From positions 1-64,000 of the forward strand of contig WYBS01000020.1 in the NCBI GenBank assembly GCA_011525755.1: a stretch of 64,000 bases of DNA, in the 5' to 3' direction. Shown here piece by piece: positions 44,796 to 53,630 of the stretch. Source of the DNA: Planctomycetaceae bacterium. GTDB lineage: Bacteria; Planctomycetota; PLA2. Position 1 is the first letter of the stretch; the number at the start of each line of letters is the position of its first letter. The position numbers and the translations under genes were made by a program. The notes beneath the pieces were generated by a model. The model searched no databases and was not told where the DNA came from. It saw only the letters and a program-made list of their open reading frames with translations.

Positions 44796-45953
44796 ATGAA
44801 CCGCACGTTCCTCTCGGCCGTGATCGGTCTCGCGGCCGCCCTCGCGCTCGGCCCCGGCACGCCGGTCCACGGCCAGGAGGGGGAGGGTGCGAAGACCTTC
44901 GCGCCCGAGCAGATCGAGCAGCTGGTCGCGCCGATCGCGCTCCACCCGGACGACCTCGTCTCGCAGATCCTCATGGCCTCGACCTACCCGCTCGAGGTCG
45001 TCGAGGCCTCGCGCTTCGTCAAGGCGAACAAGAACCTCAAGGGCGACTCGCTCTCGAACGCGCTCAAGTCGAAGCCCTGGGACGCGAGCGTGAAGTCGCT
45101 CGTGAACTTCCCGGACGTCCTCGACATGATGGACAAGAAGCTCGACTGGACGCAGAACCTCGGGAACGCCTTCCTCGCCGACCAGAAGGCCGTGATGGAC
45201 GCGATCCAGAAGCTCCGGAAGAAGGCGATGGACGAGGGCAACCTGAAGTCCACGAAGGAAGTCAACGTCACGACGGAGGGCGACACGATCGTGATCGTGA
45301 CGACGGATCCGGACGTGATCTACGTCCCGGTCTACGACCCGGGAGTCATCTACGGCACGTGGCCCTACCCGGCGTACCCGCCGTACTACTACTACCCGCC
45401 CTACTATCGCCCGCACCCGACGCCCTACGGCTTCGGCGTCGGGATCGCCATCGGCGTCGCGTGGGGCTATGCGTGGGGCAGCTGCAACTGGGGCCACTGC
45501 GACGTCGATATCGACATCGACCGGAACATCAACCGCAACCGGAACATCGACCGCAACTGGTACAGGGACCGGATGGGCACGGCCGACGGCCGCGGGAAGT
45601 GGCAGCACGACGCGAGCCATCGGCGCGGCGTGGGCTATGCGGATCACGCGACCGCGCAGCGCTACAACCGCGGGCGCTCGCCGACCGCCGCGTCGCGCGA
45701 GGCCTACCGGGGGCGCTCGCAGCCCGGGGCGCGGCCCTCGACCCAGCGGCCGTCCGGGCAGCGCCCCTCGACGGCGAAGCCGTCGACGACGCAGCGCCAG
45801 TCGGGGTTCCATGGCTACGACCGCGGGAGCAACGTCCGCCAGCAGAGCTCCCGCGGGCAGGCGAGCCGGCAGTCGTACTCGCGCTCCCACGGCGGCTCGC
45901 GGGGCGGATCCCGCGGCGGCGGCGGCGGACGCGGCGGAGGAGGCCGGCGCTAG
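44796..45953 (+). CDS. DUF3300 family secreted protein
   Basis: The start at ATG 44796 has GGAGGAGAAG just upstream and yields a signal peptide ending VHGQEG. The 385-residue protein has the DUF3300 core (EQIEQLVAPIALHPDDLVSQ, STYPLEVVEASRF, VIYVPVYDPGVIYG), then a Tyr/Pro-rich stretch and a long Arg/Ser/Gly/Gln-rich disordered tail ending in RGGG repeats. The family is of unknown function and is frequently paired with DUF2950, as here, 19 bases downstream. Confidence 0.88.
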   Translation: MNRTFLSAVIGLAAALALGPGTPVHGQEGEGAKTFAPEQIEQLVAPIALHPDDLVSQILMASTYPLEVVEASRFVKANKNLKGDSLSNALKSKPWDASVKSLVNFPDVLDMMDKKLDWTQNLGNAFLADQKAVMDAIQKLRKKAMDEGNLKSTKEVNVTTEGDTIVIVTTDPDVIYVPVYDPGVIYGTWPYPAYPPYYYYPPYYRPHPTPYGFGVGIAIGVAWGYAWGSCNWGHCDVDIDIDRNINRNRNIDRNWYRDRMGTADGRGKWQHDASHRRGVGYADHATAQRYNRGRSPTAASREAYRGRSQPGARPSTQRPSGQRPSTAKPSTTQRQSGFHGYDRGSNVRQQSSRGQASRQSYSRSHGGSRGGSRGGGGGRGGGGRR

Positions 45954-45972
45954 CCGGGCGAAGGAGGAACCG

Positions 45973-46893
45973 ATGAACCACTTGGCACGATTCGCGATCC
46001 TTCTCGCGCTCCTCTTCGCGTCCTGCGCGTCGAAGAAGGAGCCCATGGGCTTCGAGACGGCCGACGAGGCCGCGCGCCAGCTCGTCCAGGCCTTCCGCGA
46101 CAACGACGTCAAGCGCGCCGAGGATATCCTCGGCCCCGACTCGGGCGAGCTGCTCCACTCCGGCGACGAGGTCGCCGACAAGAGCGGCCGGCAGAAGTTC
46201 ATCGAGCTCTACGACGAGAAGCACCGGCTGGAGGAGAACGACGCCAGCCGGGTGATCCTCTGCGTCGGGGAGATCGACTGGCCGCTGCCGATCCCGATCG
46301 TCCGCGCCGGCGACGTCTGGGTCTTCGACACGGACGCCGGCATCGACGAGCTCATCAACCGCCGGATCGGGAGGAACGAGCTCAGCTCGATCCAGGTCTG
46401 CCTCGCCTACTGCGACGCGCAGCGCGAGTACTTCGAGACGGACCACGACGGCGACGGCGTGCTCGAGTATGCGCAGCGTATCCGCAGCTCCGACGGGCGG
46501 CACGACGGCCTCTTCTGGAAGGCCGCCGAGGGCGAGCCCATGAGCCCGCTCGGCGATCTCGCCGCGCAGGCGGTGAAGGAGGGCTACACGGGCGGAGATC
46601 CCGAGGAGGGGCCTCGCCCGTACCACGGCTACTACTACCGGATCCTCAAGGCGCAGGGCGGTCACGCGGACGGCGGCGCCTTCAGCTACGTGGCGAACGG
46701 CCACATGATCGGCGGCTTCGCGCTCGTCGCATACCCCGCCGAGTACGGCAACTCGGGCGTCATGAGCTTCCTCGTCGCCCACGACGGCAAGGTCTTCGAG
46801 AAGGACCTCGGCGAGGACACGGGGAAGATCGCGGAGGCGATGACCGCCTACGATCCCGACCCGAGCTGGAAGACCCCAGAGCAGCAGCAGTGA
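45973..46893 (+). CDS. DUF2950 family lipoprotein
   Basis: This 306-residue protein starts behind AAGGAGGAACCG. A lipoprotein signal ends LLFASC. The mature part has DUF2950 features: FETADEAARQLVQAFRDND near the N-terminus, YFETDHDGDGVLEYAQRI and the GYYYRILKAQG block. Function is unknown. It forms a two-gene unit with the DUF3300 gene upstream. Confidence 0.88.
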   Translation: MNHLARFAILLALLFASCASKKEPMGFETADEAARQLVQAFRDNDVKRAEDILGPDSGELLHSGDEVADKSGRQKFIELYDEKHRLEENDASRVILCVGEIDWPLPIPIVRAGDVWVFDTDAGIDELINRRIGRNELSSIQVCLAYCDAQREYFETDHDGDGVLEYAQRIRSSDGRHDGLFWKAAEGEPMSPLGDLAAQAVKEGYTGGDPEEGPRPYHGYYYRILKAQGGHADGGAFSYVANGHMIGGFALVAYPAEYGNSGVMSFLVAHDGKVFEKDLGEDTGKIAEAMTAYDPDPSWKTPEQQQ

Positions 46894-46973
46894 AACCGGG
46901 GGGGCGCGGGGGCCGGCACGCGGCCGCGCGCTCCCCGATTTGATTACGGGTACTGACCCGAGGAGATCCCCTT

Positions 46974-47948
46974 TTGCGCAAGCTTCTTCCCGTCTTCGTC
47001 CTCGTCGCGGCGTCGTTCGCGGAGGACCCCCCCGCGCCCCCGAAGCCCCCTGAGGCCCCCCCCGAGGCGAAGGCGGCGAACCCGGTCGCCGTGATCGCGA
47101 CGTCGATGGGGGAGATCCGCGTGCTCCTCTACGCCGACGAGGCGCCGGCGACGGTCGAGAACTTCCTCGCGCTCGCCGAGGGGACGAAGGAGTGGAAGGA
47201 CGGATCGACCGGCGAGACGGTCAAGCGACCCTTCTACGACGGGCTCCTCTTCCACCGGGTCATCAAGGGTTTCATGATCCAGGGCGGCTGCCCGAAGGGC
47301 GACGGCAGCGGCGATGCGGGCTACAAGTTCAAGGACGAGATCAACGCGAAGTCGCTCGGGCTCGACACGGCGAAGGTGCTCGACGGCAACAGCCCGCACC
47401 CCGCGATGCAGCTGCAGAGCCGGGAGGACTTCCAGCGCAACGTGATCATGCCGCTCTTCGCGAAGATGGGGATCAGGTCGCAGGAGGACCTCGACAAGCG
47501 CGCGGCGGAGGTGCAGAAGAAGGTCGAGTCGCTGACCGTGAAGGAGGCGCTCGAGAACCTCGGCTACGTCTACGAGGAGACGCACGCCTCGCACGCGCCC
47601 GTCAAGGGCTCGCTCGCGATGGCGAACGGCGGGCCGAACACGAACGGCTGCCAGTTCTTCCTGAACCTCGCGGACACGCCCTGGCTCACGGGCCGGCACA
47701 CGGTCTTCGGCGAGGTGATCGGCGGGATGGACATCGTCGAGCGGATCGGCGAGGTGAAAGTCGACGAGGAGTCGCGGCCGGTCGCCGAGGTGAAGATCGT
47801 GTCGATCCGGCGGCTTCCGGCGGAGGAGGCCGCGAAGGCGGTCGCCGAGGCGGCGAAGGCGAGGGCGGAGACGAAGGCGGAGGCGGGAAGGCCCGCCGAG
47901 AGGCCTACGCCCGAGAAGCCCGAAGCCGAGGCTCCGAAACCCGAGTAG
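46974..47948 (+). CDS. Secreted cyclophilin-type peptidyl-prolyl isomerase
   Basis: The start is TTG 46974, chosen because GAGGAGAT lies 8 bases upstream and a signal peptide follows (LLPVFVLVAASFA). The 324-residue protein has the cyclophilin core split by an insert of about 90 residues: FHRVIKGFMIQGGCPKGDG, then after the insert NGGPNTNGCQFFLNL and WLTGRHTVFGEVIGGMDIV. It catalyses cis-trans isomerisation of prolyl bonds in exported proteins. Pro/Glu/Ala-rich tails flank the domain at both ends, the first one encoded by C7-GCG-C5. Confidence 0.9.
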   Translation: MRKLLPVFVLVAASFAEDPPAPPKPPEAPPEAKAANPVAVIATSMGEIRVLLYADEAPATVENFLALAEGTKEWKDGSTGETVKRPFYDGLLFHRVIKGFMIQGGCPKGDGSGDAGYKFKDEINAKSLGLDTAKVLDGNSPHPAMQLQSREDFQRNVIMPLFAKMGIRSQEDLDKRAAEVQKKVESLTVKEALENLGYVYEETHASHAPVKGSLAMANGGPNTNGCQFFLNLADTPWLTGRHTVFGEVIGGMDIVERIGEVKVDEESRPVAEVKIVSIRRLPAEEAAKAVAEAAKARAETKAEAGRPAERPTPEKPEAEAPKPE

Positions 47949-48209
47949 CGCCTCACAGGCACTCGAACACCTCTTCGTGCTCCTCGCCGCGAAGGCCCGT
48001 CCCGCCGGGCAGAGGAGCTTCGTTTCGTCGCCGAGCGGATGTGATGGCCCGGCTTGTCGGTCAGGCATGGGCGGAGATCGGCGCCTCCTTCCCTTGTTGG
48101 CGGATGCTCGTGCCCGGGGAACGGGATCGGCGTTCCAAGGGCGGTGAGTGTGCGAAGGGAGTGCCCCTCGCGATGCCGGGCGCGACCGCGGAGGCAGGCT
48201 GCGCCGCAA

Positions 48210-48229
48210 GTGCGAACATCTGGCGCTCG
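48210..48229. repeat. Structured repeat, copy 1
   Basis: The sequence GTGCGAACATCTGGCGCTCG is followed after 9 bases by a hairpin GCGGC-AGA-GCCGC (48239-48251) and then GAAGCCGCGGTGCA. The same order of elements recurs at copy 3. Confidence 0.75.
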
Positions 48230-48281
48230 GGCCCGGGCGCGGCAGAGCCGCGAAGCCGCGGTGCACCCGTCGGGCGATCGT

Positions 48282-48301
48282 GTGCGAACACCTGCCGCCC
48301 G
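48282..48301. repeat. Structured repeat, copy 2 (diverged)
   Basis: GTGCGAACACCTGCCGCCCG differs from copy 1 at four positions. It shares with copy 3 a longer upstream match (CCGTCGGGC at 48267-48275 and 48346-48354, then TCGTGTGCGAACA), giving a 35-base similarity. Confidence 0.7.
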
Positions 48302-48360
48302 GGAGGAGCCATGACGGGGGCGGGGTGCATCCGGCGCTCGCCGGGCCGTCGGGCATTCGT

Positions 48361-48380
48361 GTGCGAACATCTGGCGCTCG
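48361..48380. repeat. Structured repeat, copy 3
   Basis: This copy is identical to copy 1 over all 20 bases. It is followed by a hairpin GCGGC-CGG-GCCGC and GAATCCGCCGTGCA, matching the elements after copy 1. Start-to-start distances of the copies are 72 and 79 bases. Confidence 0.75.
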
Positions 48381-48504
48381 TGAGGATCGCCGTGCGGAGC
48401 GGCCGGGCCGCGAATCCGCCGTGCAGCGGCACGCGCCCGGCGGCGCCGCGGGCCGCGGCCGGGAAGCAGGCACGCCGGGGCGGAAGAGGGGTTCCTCTCC
48501 TCCA

Positions 48505-48533
48505 GTTCCACATTCCATAATAGAATACGGAAC
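48505..48533. repeat. AT-rich imperfect palindrome
   Basis: Arms GTTCCACATTC (48505-48515) and GAATACGGAAC (48523-48533) pair at 9 of 11 positions around a 7-base AT loop. It is the most AT-rich spot of this gap and could be a binding site or hairpin. Confidence 0.5.
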
Positions 48534-48543
48534 GGAGCGGACG

Positions 48544-48571
48544 GGTTCCGGCGGTTTCCTGCCGCCGAACC
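48544..48571 (-). terminator. Hairpin after the minus-strand gene ending at 48614
   Basis: GGTTCCGGCGG (48544-48554) and CCGCCGAACC (48562-48571) form a stem with one bulge. It lies about 45 bases beyond the stop codon of the minus-strand gene. No clear U-run follows. Confidence 0.4.
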
Positions 48572-48613
48572 GCGGGGGAGGCTGCGGAAGGCCCTCGGCC
48601 GTCCGTCCGGGCC

Positions 48614-50371
48614 TTAGCGCCCGCGGCGCCGGAGCGCGATCTCGACCCGCGGGATCCTGCCCGGCGCGACCTCGACCTCGACCGGCGCGATCGGCTCGTA
48701 GCCTTCGATCTCCGGGAACGAGACGCGGTAGCGCCCGGGCCTCGTGACGTGGACCCTGAGCGGATCCCCGTTCTCGCAGAAGTCCAGAGATCCAAGGGCG
48801 TCCGTCGCAACGGCTTCGAGGCTCTCGCGGAACCCGTCGTCGACGGGGACGGGCATCGCGCCGTCCATGAGCACGATGTCCGCCGCAAGGGTCCAAGCGG
48901 CCTTCAGTTGGACGCGGTTGAGCCCAGGCTTCAGCTCGATCTCGACATCCTCGGCGGACCTCATCCGGTTCCAGTGTCCGGCGACGAGGACGCCGAGCGG
49001 AGCACGGAACCGGTAGATGCCCGGCTCCGCCGGGTACTCCTGACGCCTGATCGCGAGGTACCCGGGCAGATCCGCGTCGACGTCCGGAGCCCTCGCGTAC
49101 CACCAGATGTCGTCCTCCTCGCGGATGAGCTCGCCCGTCCCCGCGTCGACGAGCCGCACCTCGACGTCGCACGGCGGCGGGACGGAGAGCCGGACGTCAC
49201 GCGCTCCCTGCGGCCCCACGTCGACGGCCTCTACCCACGACCACTTGTCAATCCCGAAGCCGTAGCGTCCCGGGCGTACATCGCCAGCGTACCAGCGACC
49301 GTCCTCGCCCGGCGGCTCCGGATCCACGGAGCCTTGGACCGGGTTCCACGCGGTGAGGAACGGCGTCATGCAGCTCGGTGTCGCCTCGTCCTCCTCGGTC
49401 CAGCCCGGCGCGACTTCGATCGTGCCTGCGAGCGAGACGAGATCGGGCTCCGTCGGGACCGCCCCGATCGGCAGAGTCAGCTCGGTCGTCTTGCCGGGAT
49501 CGACCATTGCCACCGCCTCGCCGACCACCTCGAAGGAGATGCCCGACCGGACCTGCGCGATGATCTCGTGGTCTCCCGGGCGCAGACTGTCGATCGTGAC
49601 GCGCCCCGTCTCGTCCGGCTCCCACCAGCAATCCGTGTCCACCCGGACCGTGACTCCCGACTCGGGATCGTAGGGCTCGAGCCTCACGACGAGGGTGCCG
49701 GCGCGCGCGAGGCGCACCACACGCTCGCCGCCGAAACCGACGAACACGGGGATGCGCGACCACGCGTGGCCGGGCGCGCGCACCAGGTACGTGTGGACCC
49801 CCTCCGCGCCCGCGAGCTCGATCGGGGGGGCCGCCGCCGTCGCCTCCGGCCAGCCCGGGCCCCAGTCGTCGTACTCGTCCGTCTCGTAGTACTCGACCTC
49901 CCGGAGGTCCTCGCCCTTCTCCCCGATCACGCGGAGGAGCGTGGGAGCGAGCCACCGGCATTCGACGTCCACCCTGCCGTCCTCGGGGACCTCGACGGCG
50001 GGGCGCACCGCCACGGCGCTCCGGTCGCCGAAGCGGATCTCCTCGATCGTGAGCGTGGATCCCCTCGGGGCGGCCGCCTCCCACTGGCCGTCGCGGACCG
50101 GCGCGTCCGCCGCGGGACCGTCGTCGACGCGGAACCGCAGGAGTCCGTCCTTCCCGCTGAAGGGCACCGGGCCGTCGCCGACGGTCCCCTCGATGCGGAC
50201 GGGCGCTCCCGCGCCGCCCGGCGAGGGGGCAGCCGGCACGTCCTCGGACGCGGTGGCCGCGTGTTCGCCGACGCCTGAGGCGCGTGCGCGCACCGGCGAG
50301 TTCACCCTCCACAGCAGGAGGCCGAGGGCAAGCGCGAGCAGCGCGACTCCGAGGGCGGCGGCGCGGCGCAT
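48614..50371 (-). CDS. Membrane-anchored protein with carboxypeptidase-regulatory-like beta domains
   Basis: The 585-residue protein starts with a membrane anchor (ALGVALLALALGLLLW) and a Ser/Pro/Ala linker. The rest is a series of beta-sandwich-like segments with repeated patterns such as GDHEIIAQVRSG, GRYGFGIDKW, GIYRFRAPLG and GRYRVSFPEIEG, the end strands of carboxypeptidase-regulatory/CNA-B-like domains. No catalytic motif is seen. Proteins of this kind are abundant in planctomycete-like genomes and likely act outside the cell membrane. Confidence 0.75.
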   Translation of the reverse strand: MRRAAALGVALLALALGLLLWRVNSPVRARASGVGEHAATASEDVPAAPSPGGAGAPVRIEGTVGDGPVPFSGKDGLLRFRVDDGPAADAPVRDGQWEAAAPRGSTLTIEEIRFGDRSAVAVRPAVEVPEDGRVDVECRWLAPTLLRVIGEKGEDLREVEYYETDEYDDWGPGWPEATAAAPPIELAGAEGVHTYLVRAPGHAWSRIPVFVGFGGERVVRLARAGTLVVRLEPYDPESGVTVRVDTDCWWEPDETGRVTIDSLRPGDHEIIAQVRSGISFEVVGEAVAMVDPGKTTELTLPIGAVPTEPDLVSLAGTIEVAPGWTEEDEATPSCMTPFLTAWNPVQGSVDPEPPGEDGRWYAGDVRPGRYGFGIDKWSWVEAVDVGPQGARDVRLSVPPPCDVEVRLVDAGTGELIREEDDIWWYARAPDVDADLPGYLAIRRQEYPAEPGIYRFRAPLGVLVAGHWNRMRSAEDVEIELKPGLNRVQLKAAWTLAADIVLMDGAMPVPVDDGFRESLEAVATDALGSLDFCENGDPLRVHVTRPGRYRVSFPEIEGYEPIAPVEVEVAPGRIPRVEIALRRRGR

Positions 50372-50419
50372 GGCGGTCCCATTCTCGCACCCTGCGCGGC
50401 GGCCGCGCCACGCGCGCCC

Positions 50420-51205
50420 CTACTTCATGCTCTCGAGGACATCGACGAGCATCCGGTCCTCGTTGTCGAGCCGGATCAGCCCGATGCGCGGGTACTCGAG
50501 GTCGAGGATCGTGTACACCGCGATCGCCGTCGCCACGGCGTAGCCGGCCATCGGCAGCCACCTGTGCTTCCCGGTCATCCCGTGCCCGGCGATCAGCGCG
50601 CTCGAGAGCGCGAGGGCGAAGAGCAGCACGAAGAGGAACGGGGGCGGGTGGTGCATCGCCTTGGCGGTCCGGACCGTGGTCATGTCGAACGCCGCGTCGA
50701 GCGCCGGCAGGACGAGCATCGTCACCCGCTGGCCCCGCGGGTCCGCGCACGCGGCGACCGCGCCCTTCCAAACCTCGTCCTGGATCTCGACCGAGCGCTT
50801 CACCTCCCGCAGTGCGGCATCGACGTCCGGCAGCAGCCGGTAGGTCTCGAGCCTCGATGCGACGTAGCGGCGCATGCCGTCGCGGAGGGGGGCGCTGGAC
50901 TCCTCCGGCAGCGTGTCGAGGCGCGCCCACGCGTCGCCGAGCGAGTTGGCCTCCTGCACGATGAGGTCCCGCCGGGCGTCGTAGCGCCCCGCGGCGCCGG
51001 AGAAGGTGAACGCCACGAGCAGGCCCAGGAGGCCGAACACGGACGCCTCCACCGCGCCGAGGCCCTCCTTCGCGGCCTCGGGGTCGCGCGCGAGGCGCCG
51101 CTCCCGGATCCTCCGGCCGATCTCCAGCAGCGCGATCATGCCGAGGAGGAGCGCGACGGGAAGCCCGATCAGGAGGAGGTTCGCATGCCTCGCGAAAAAG
51201 CCCAT
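50420..51205 (-). CDS. DUF4239-like bestrophin-type membrane protein
   Basis: ATG 51205 gives 261 residues; a longer TTG start at 51235 is less likely. It has four membrane spans in two pairs (about residues 10-27 and 55-72, then 180-200 and 215-235) with a helical cytoplasmic part between. FGLLGLLVAFTFSGAAGRYDARRDLIVQEANSLGD matches the DUF4239 pattern, given here in two parts: the first 20 residues form the second span and the remainder begins the helical part. The family is uncharacterised, perhaps a channel. Confidence 0.75.
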   Translation of the reverse strand: MGFFARHANLLLIGLPVALLLGMIALLEIGRRIRERRLARDPEAAKEGLGAVEASVFGLLGLLVAFTFSGAAGRYDARRDLIVQEANSLGDAWARLDTLPEESSAPLRDGMRRYVASRLETYRLLPDVDAALREVKRSVEIQDEVWKGAVAACADPRGQRVTMLVLPALDAAFDMTTVRTAKAMHHPPPFLFVLLFALALSSALIAGHGMTGKHRWLPMAGYAVATAIAVYTILDLEYPRIGLIRLDNEDRMLVDVLESMK

Positions 51206-51383
51206 GGAGACGCTCAAAGCTCGCCGGATGGGCAAGGAACCACGATCCGAGGGGGCTCCGGGGGCGCATGTTCCCGGGGACCCCCTCCCCGGAGCCCCTC
51301 CCCGTCCCGCGCTGAGGCGGTGGAAACCGGCTTGGCAAGCGGGCTTTCCCTAACTCCGCTCTCCCGGATGTCGATGAGAAAGC

Positions 51384-51776
51384 GTGGACTCGCAGGATGT
51401 CGGGCGCCCGCGTGCGCTCGTCGTGGACGATGCGCGGACGATCCGCCTCATCCTCCGGAAGATCCTCGAGGAGGCCGGGTTCGAGGCGGTCGAGGCCGAG
51501 AACGGGTTCGACGCGCTCGCGTGGCTCGCATCGGGGGAGACCGCGCATCTCGTCTTCGTCGACTGGGAGATGCCCGAGATGAACGGGATCTCCTTCGTCC
51601 GGAAGGTGCGCGAGAACCCCGCCTACCGGGATCTTCGCCTCGTCATGGTGACGAAGGAGACGCGCCTCCACAACGTGAAGGAGGCGCTCGAGGCGGGCGC
51701 CGACGAGTACATCATGAAGCCCTTCACGAGAGACGTCGTGCGCGACAAGCTCCAGCTCCTGGGGCTCCTGGTCTGA
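51384..51776 (+). CDS. cheY: CheY-like single-domain response regulator
   Basis: The start is GTG 51384; 130 residues form one receiver domain with the acidic pair in VVDDAR, phospho-acceptor Asp60 (LVFVDWEMPEMNG), Thr in MVTKET and Lys in IMKPF. It is the likely phosphorylation target of CheA. It opens the second chemosensory block and precedes cheB by 3 bases. Confidence 0.92.
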   Translation: MDSQDVGRPRALVVDDARTIRLILRKILEEAGFEAVEAENGFDALAWLASGETAHLVFVDWEMPEMNGISFVRKVRENPAYRDLRLVMVTKETRLHNVKEALEAGADEYIMKPFTRDVVRDKLQLLGLLV

Positions 51777-51779
51777 CGC

Positions 51780-52811
51780 ATGGCGAAGGCTCGCGTGCTC
51801 GTCGTCGACGACTCGGTGGTCTGCCGCCGCCTCGTCGCGTCGATCCTCGGGGAGTCCGAGGGCGTCGAGGTCGTCGGCACGGCGCCCGACGGCCGGATCG
51901 CGCTCGACAAGGTGCGCCAGCTCGCGCCGGACGTCGTCGTCTTGGACATCGAGATGCCCGAGATGGACGGGCTCACCGCGCTCGCCGAGCTTCGGCGCAC
52001 GCACCCGGCCGTGAAGGTCGTCATGTTCAGCGTGCTCACGGGGCGCGGCGCCGCCGCGACGCTCGACGCGCTCGCCCTCGGTGCCGCCGACTACGCGACG
52101 AAGCCCGCCGCCGCCGGCGACCACGCCGACGCGGTGCGCGCGGTCAGGGAGCAGCTCGTGCCCAAGGTGATCGCGCTCGCCGCCCGGGCCCCCGCCGCAT
52201 CCGCGCTTCCCCCCCCGGCGCCGCCCGCGCCCAGCGCGGAGCCGCAGGTCGTGGCGATCGCAGCGTCGACCGGCGGGCCCGACGCGCTCCCCGAGCTGCT
52301 CTCGGCGCTGCCCCGCGGGTTCCCGGTCCCCGTGCTCGTCGTGCAGCACATGCCGCCCGTCTTCACTCGCCTCTTCGCGAGAAGGCTCGACGACCGGCTG
52401 TCCCTGACCGTCGCCGAGGCGGCGGACGGCATGGAGCTCGAGGGGGGCAAGGTGTACCTCGCGCCGGGCGATTACCACCTCGAGGTGCACCGCGGGCATG
52501 CCGTCCTCCACCGCGCGCCGCCCGTCCACTCCTGCCGTCCCGCGGCCGACGTCCTCTTCCGCACGGTGGCGGAGGAGTACGGCCCCGCGGCGGTGGCCGT
52601 GGTGCTGTCGGGCATGGGGCGGGACGGGTGCGCCGGGGCCTCGGAGATCCGGCGACGCGGCGGCCGCGTGTTCGCGCAGGACCCGCAGAGCTGCGCCGTC
52701 TTCGGGATGCCGCGCCATGTCGTCGAGGCGGGGCTCGCGGAGCTCGTCGCGCCGCCCGCGCGCCTCGGGGCGGAGATCAGGAGGCTCGTCCTCGCGGGGG
52801 CGCGGCGGTGA
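51780..52811 (+). CDS. cheB: CheB, receptor methylesterase
   Basis: The 343-residue protein has an N-terminal receiver (Asp56 in VVVLDIEMPEMDG), a Pro/Ala linker and the esterase domain with catalytic Ser in AASTGGP, His in VVQHMPP and Asp in GMGRDGCAG. It removes methyl groups from receptor glutamates when phosphorylated. It overlaps cheR by 4 bases. Confidence 0.95.
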   Translation: MAKARVLVVDDSVVCRRLVASILGESEGVEVVGTAPDGRIALDKVRQLAPDVVVLDIEMPEMDGLTALAELRRTHPAVKVVMFSVLTGRGAAATLDALALGAADYATKPAAAGDHADAVRAVREQLVPKVIALAARAPAASALPPPAPPAPSAEPQVVAIAASTGGPDALPELLSALPRGFPVPVLVVQHMPPVFTRLFARRLDDRLSLTVAEAADGMELEGGKVYLAPGDYHLEVHRGHAVLHRAPPVHSCRPAADVLFRTVAEEYGPAAVAVVLSGMGRDGCAGASEIRRRGGRVFAQDPQSCAVFGMPRHVVEAGLAELVAPPARLGAEIRRLVLAGARR

Positions 52812-53626
52812 AGGCCTCGCCCGCCGACCTCGCTCAAGTCTCGCACCTCGTCGCGGCGGCGTCGGGCGTCGTGCTCGGCGAGGACAAGGGCTACCTGATC
52901 CGGTCGCTGCTCGCGTCGCTCGCGCGGGCGCACGGCGGGTCGCTGCGCGGGCTCCTCGACCACGTCGAGGCGGATCCCACGGGCGCGCTCGTCCAGGAGA
53001 TCGTCGAGACGCTCCTCAACCATGAGACCTGGTTCTTCCGCGACCCGCACGTCTTCGACGCCCTCGCGGACGAGGTGCTCCCCGAGATCGCGGCGAAGGG
53101 GCGGTTCCCGATCCGGATCTGGTCCGCCGGCTGCGCCACCGGGCAGGAGCCCTACTCGGTCGCGATGGCCGTCGAGGAGCGCTTCCCGCGCCTGCGCGGC
53201 CAGATCGAGATCTGGGCGAGCGACCTCTCGGAGCGCGCGCTCGCCCGCGCGGAGGAGGGGCGCTACACCCAGCTCGAGGTGAACCGCGGGCTCAAGGCGA
53301 CGCTCCTCGTGCGCCACTTCGAGGAGGACGGCGAGCATTGGCGCGTGCGCGGCGGGCTCAAGGAGCGCGTCCGTTTCGGCCGGCTCAACCTCGCGGGCCC
53401 GTGGCCGCCGCTTCCCGAGATGGACGTGATCCTCCTCCGGAACGTCCTCATGTACTTCGGCGACGAGACCCGGGCCGAGGTGCTCGAGCGCGTGCACCGC
53501 CTGCTCCGGCCGGACGGCTACCTCTTCCTCGGCGCGGCCGAGGGGACGATCCCCGCGGAGGAGGCCTTCTCCCTCGCGCGGAAGGGACGCGTCGCGTACC
53601 ACCGCGCCCGGCCCGTGGAGGTATGA
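52808..53626 (+). CDS. cheR: CheR, receptor methyltransferase
   Basis: The start is GTG 52808 in a GTGA overlap with cheB, giving 272 residues. The N-terminal helical domain is followed by the SAM-binding domain: ETWFFRDP, IWSAGCATGQEPYS, WASDLSERALARA and LLRNVLMYF are all CheR signatures. It methylates receptor glutamates, opposing CheB. Confidence 0.94.
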   Translation: MKASPADLAQVSHLVAAASGVVLGEDKGYLIRSLLASLARAHGGSLRGLLDHVEADPTGALVQEIVETLLNHETWFFRDPHVFDALADEVLPEIAAKGRFPIRIWSAGCATGQEPYSVAMAVEERFPRLRGQIEIWASDLSERALARAEEGRYTQLEVNRGLKATLLVRHFEEDGEHWRVRGGLKERVRFGRLNLAGPWPPLPEMDVILLRNVLMYFGDETRAEVLERVHRLLRPDGYLFLGAAEGTIPAEEAFSLARKGRVAYHRARPVEV

Positions 53627-53630
53627 CGCC

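Larger units (their letters stand above)
47949..48613. other. Non-coding region with structured repeats, 665 bases
   Basis: No gene with a start signal is found on either strand. The stretch holds three copies of a 20-base sequence each linked to GC-rich hairpins (listed separately), one AT-rich imperfect palindrome, and a terminator-like hairpin facing the minus-strand gene. It separates the 3' end of the cyclophilin gene from the 3' end of a minus-strand gene. Confidence 0.6.

Noticed and set aside
48210-48380. Possible CRISPR array
   Set aside because: Only three copies, one diverged, with unequal 72- and 79-base steps, hairpins between copies that are themselves similar, and no cas gene.
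48061-48888. A minus-strand frame extending out of the 48614-50371 gene region into the non-coding gap
   Set aside because: It reads a different frame from the real gene and covers the structured repeats; no domain or start signal.
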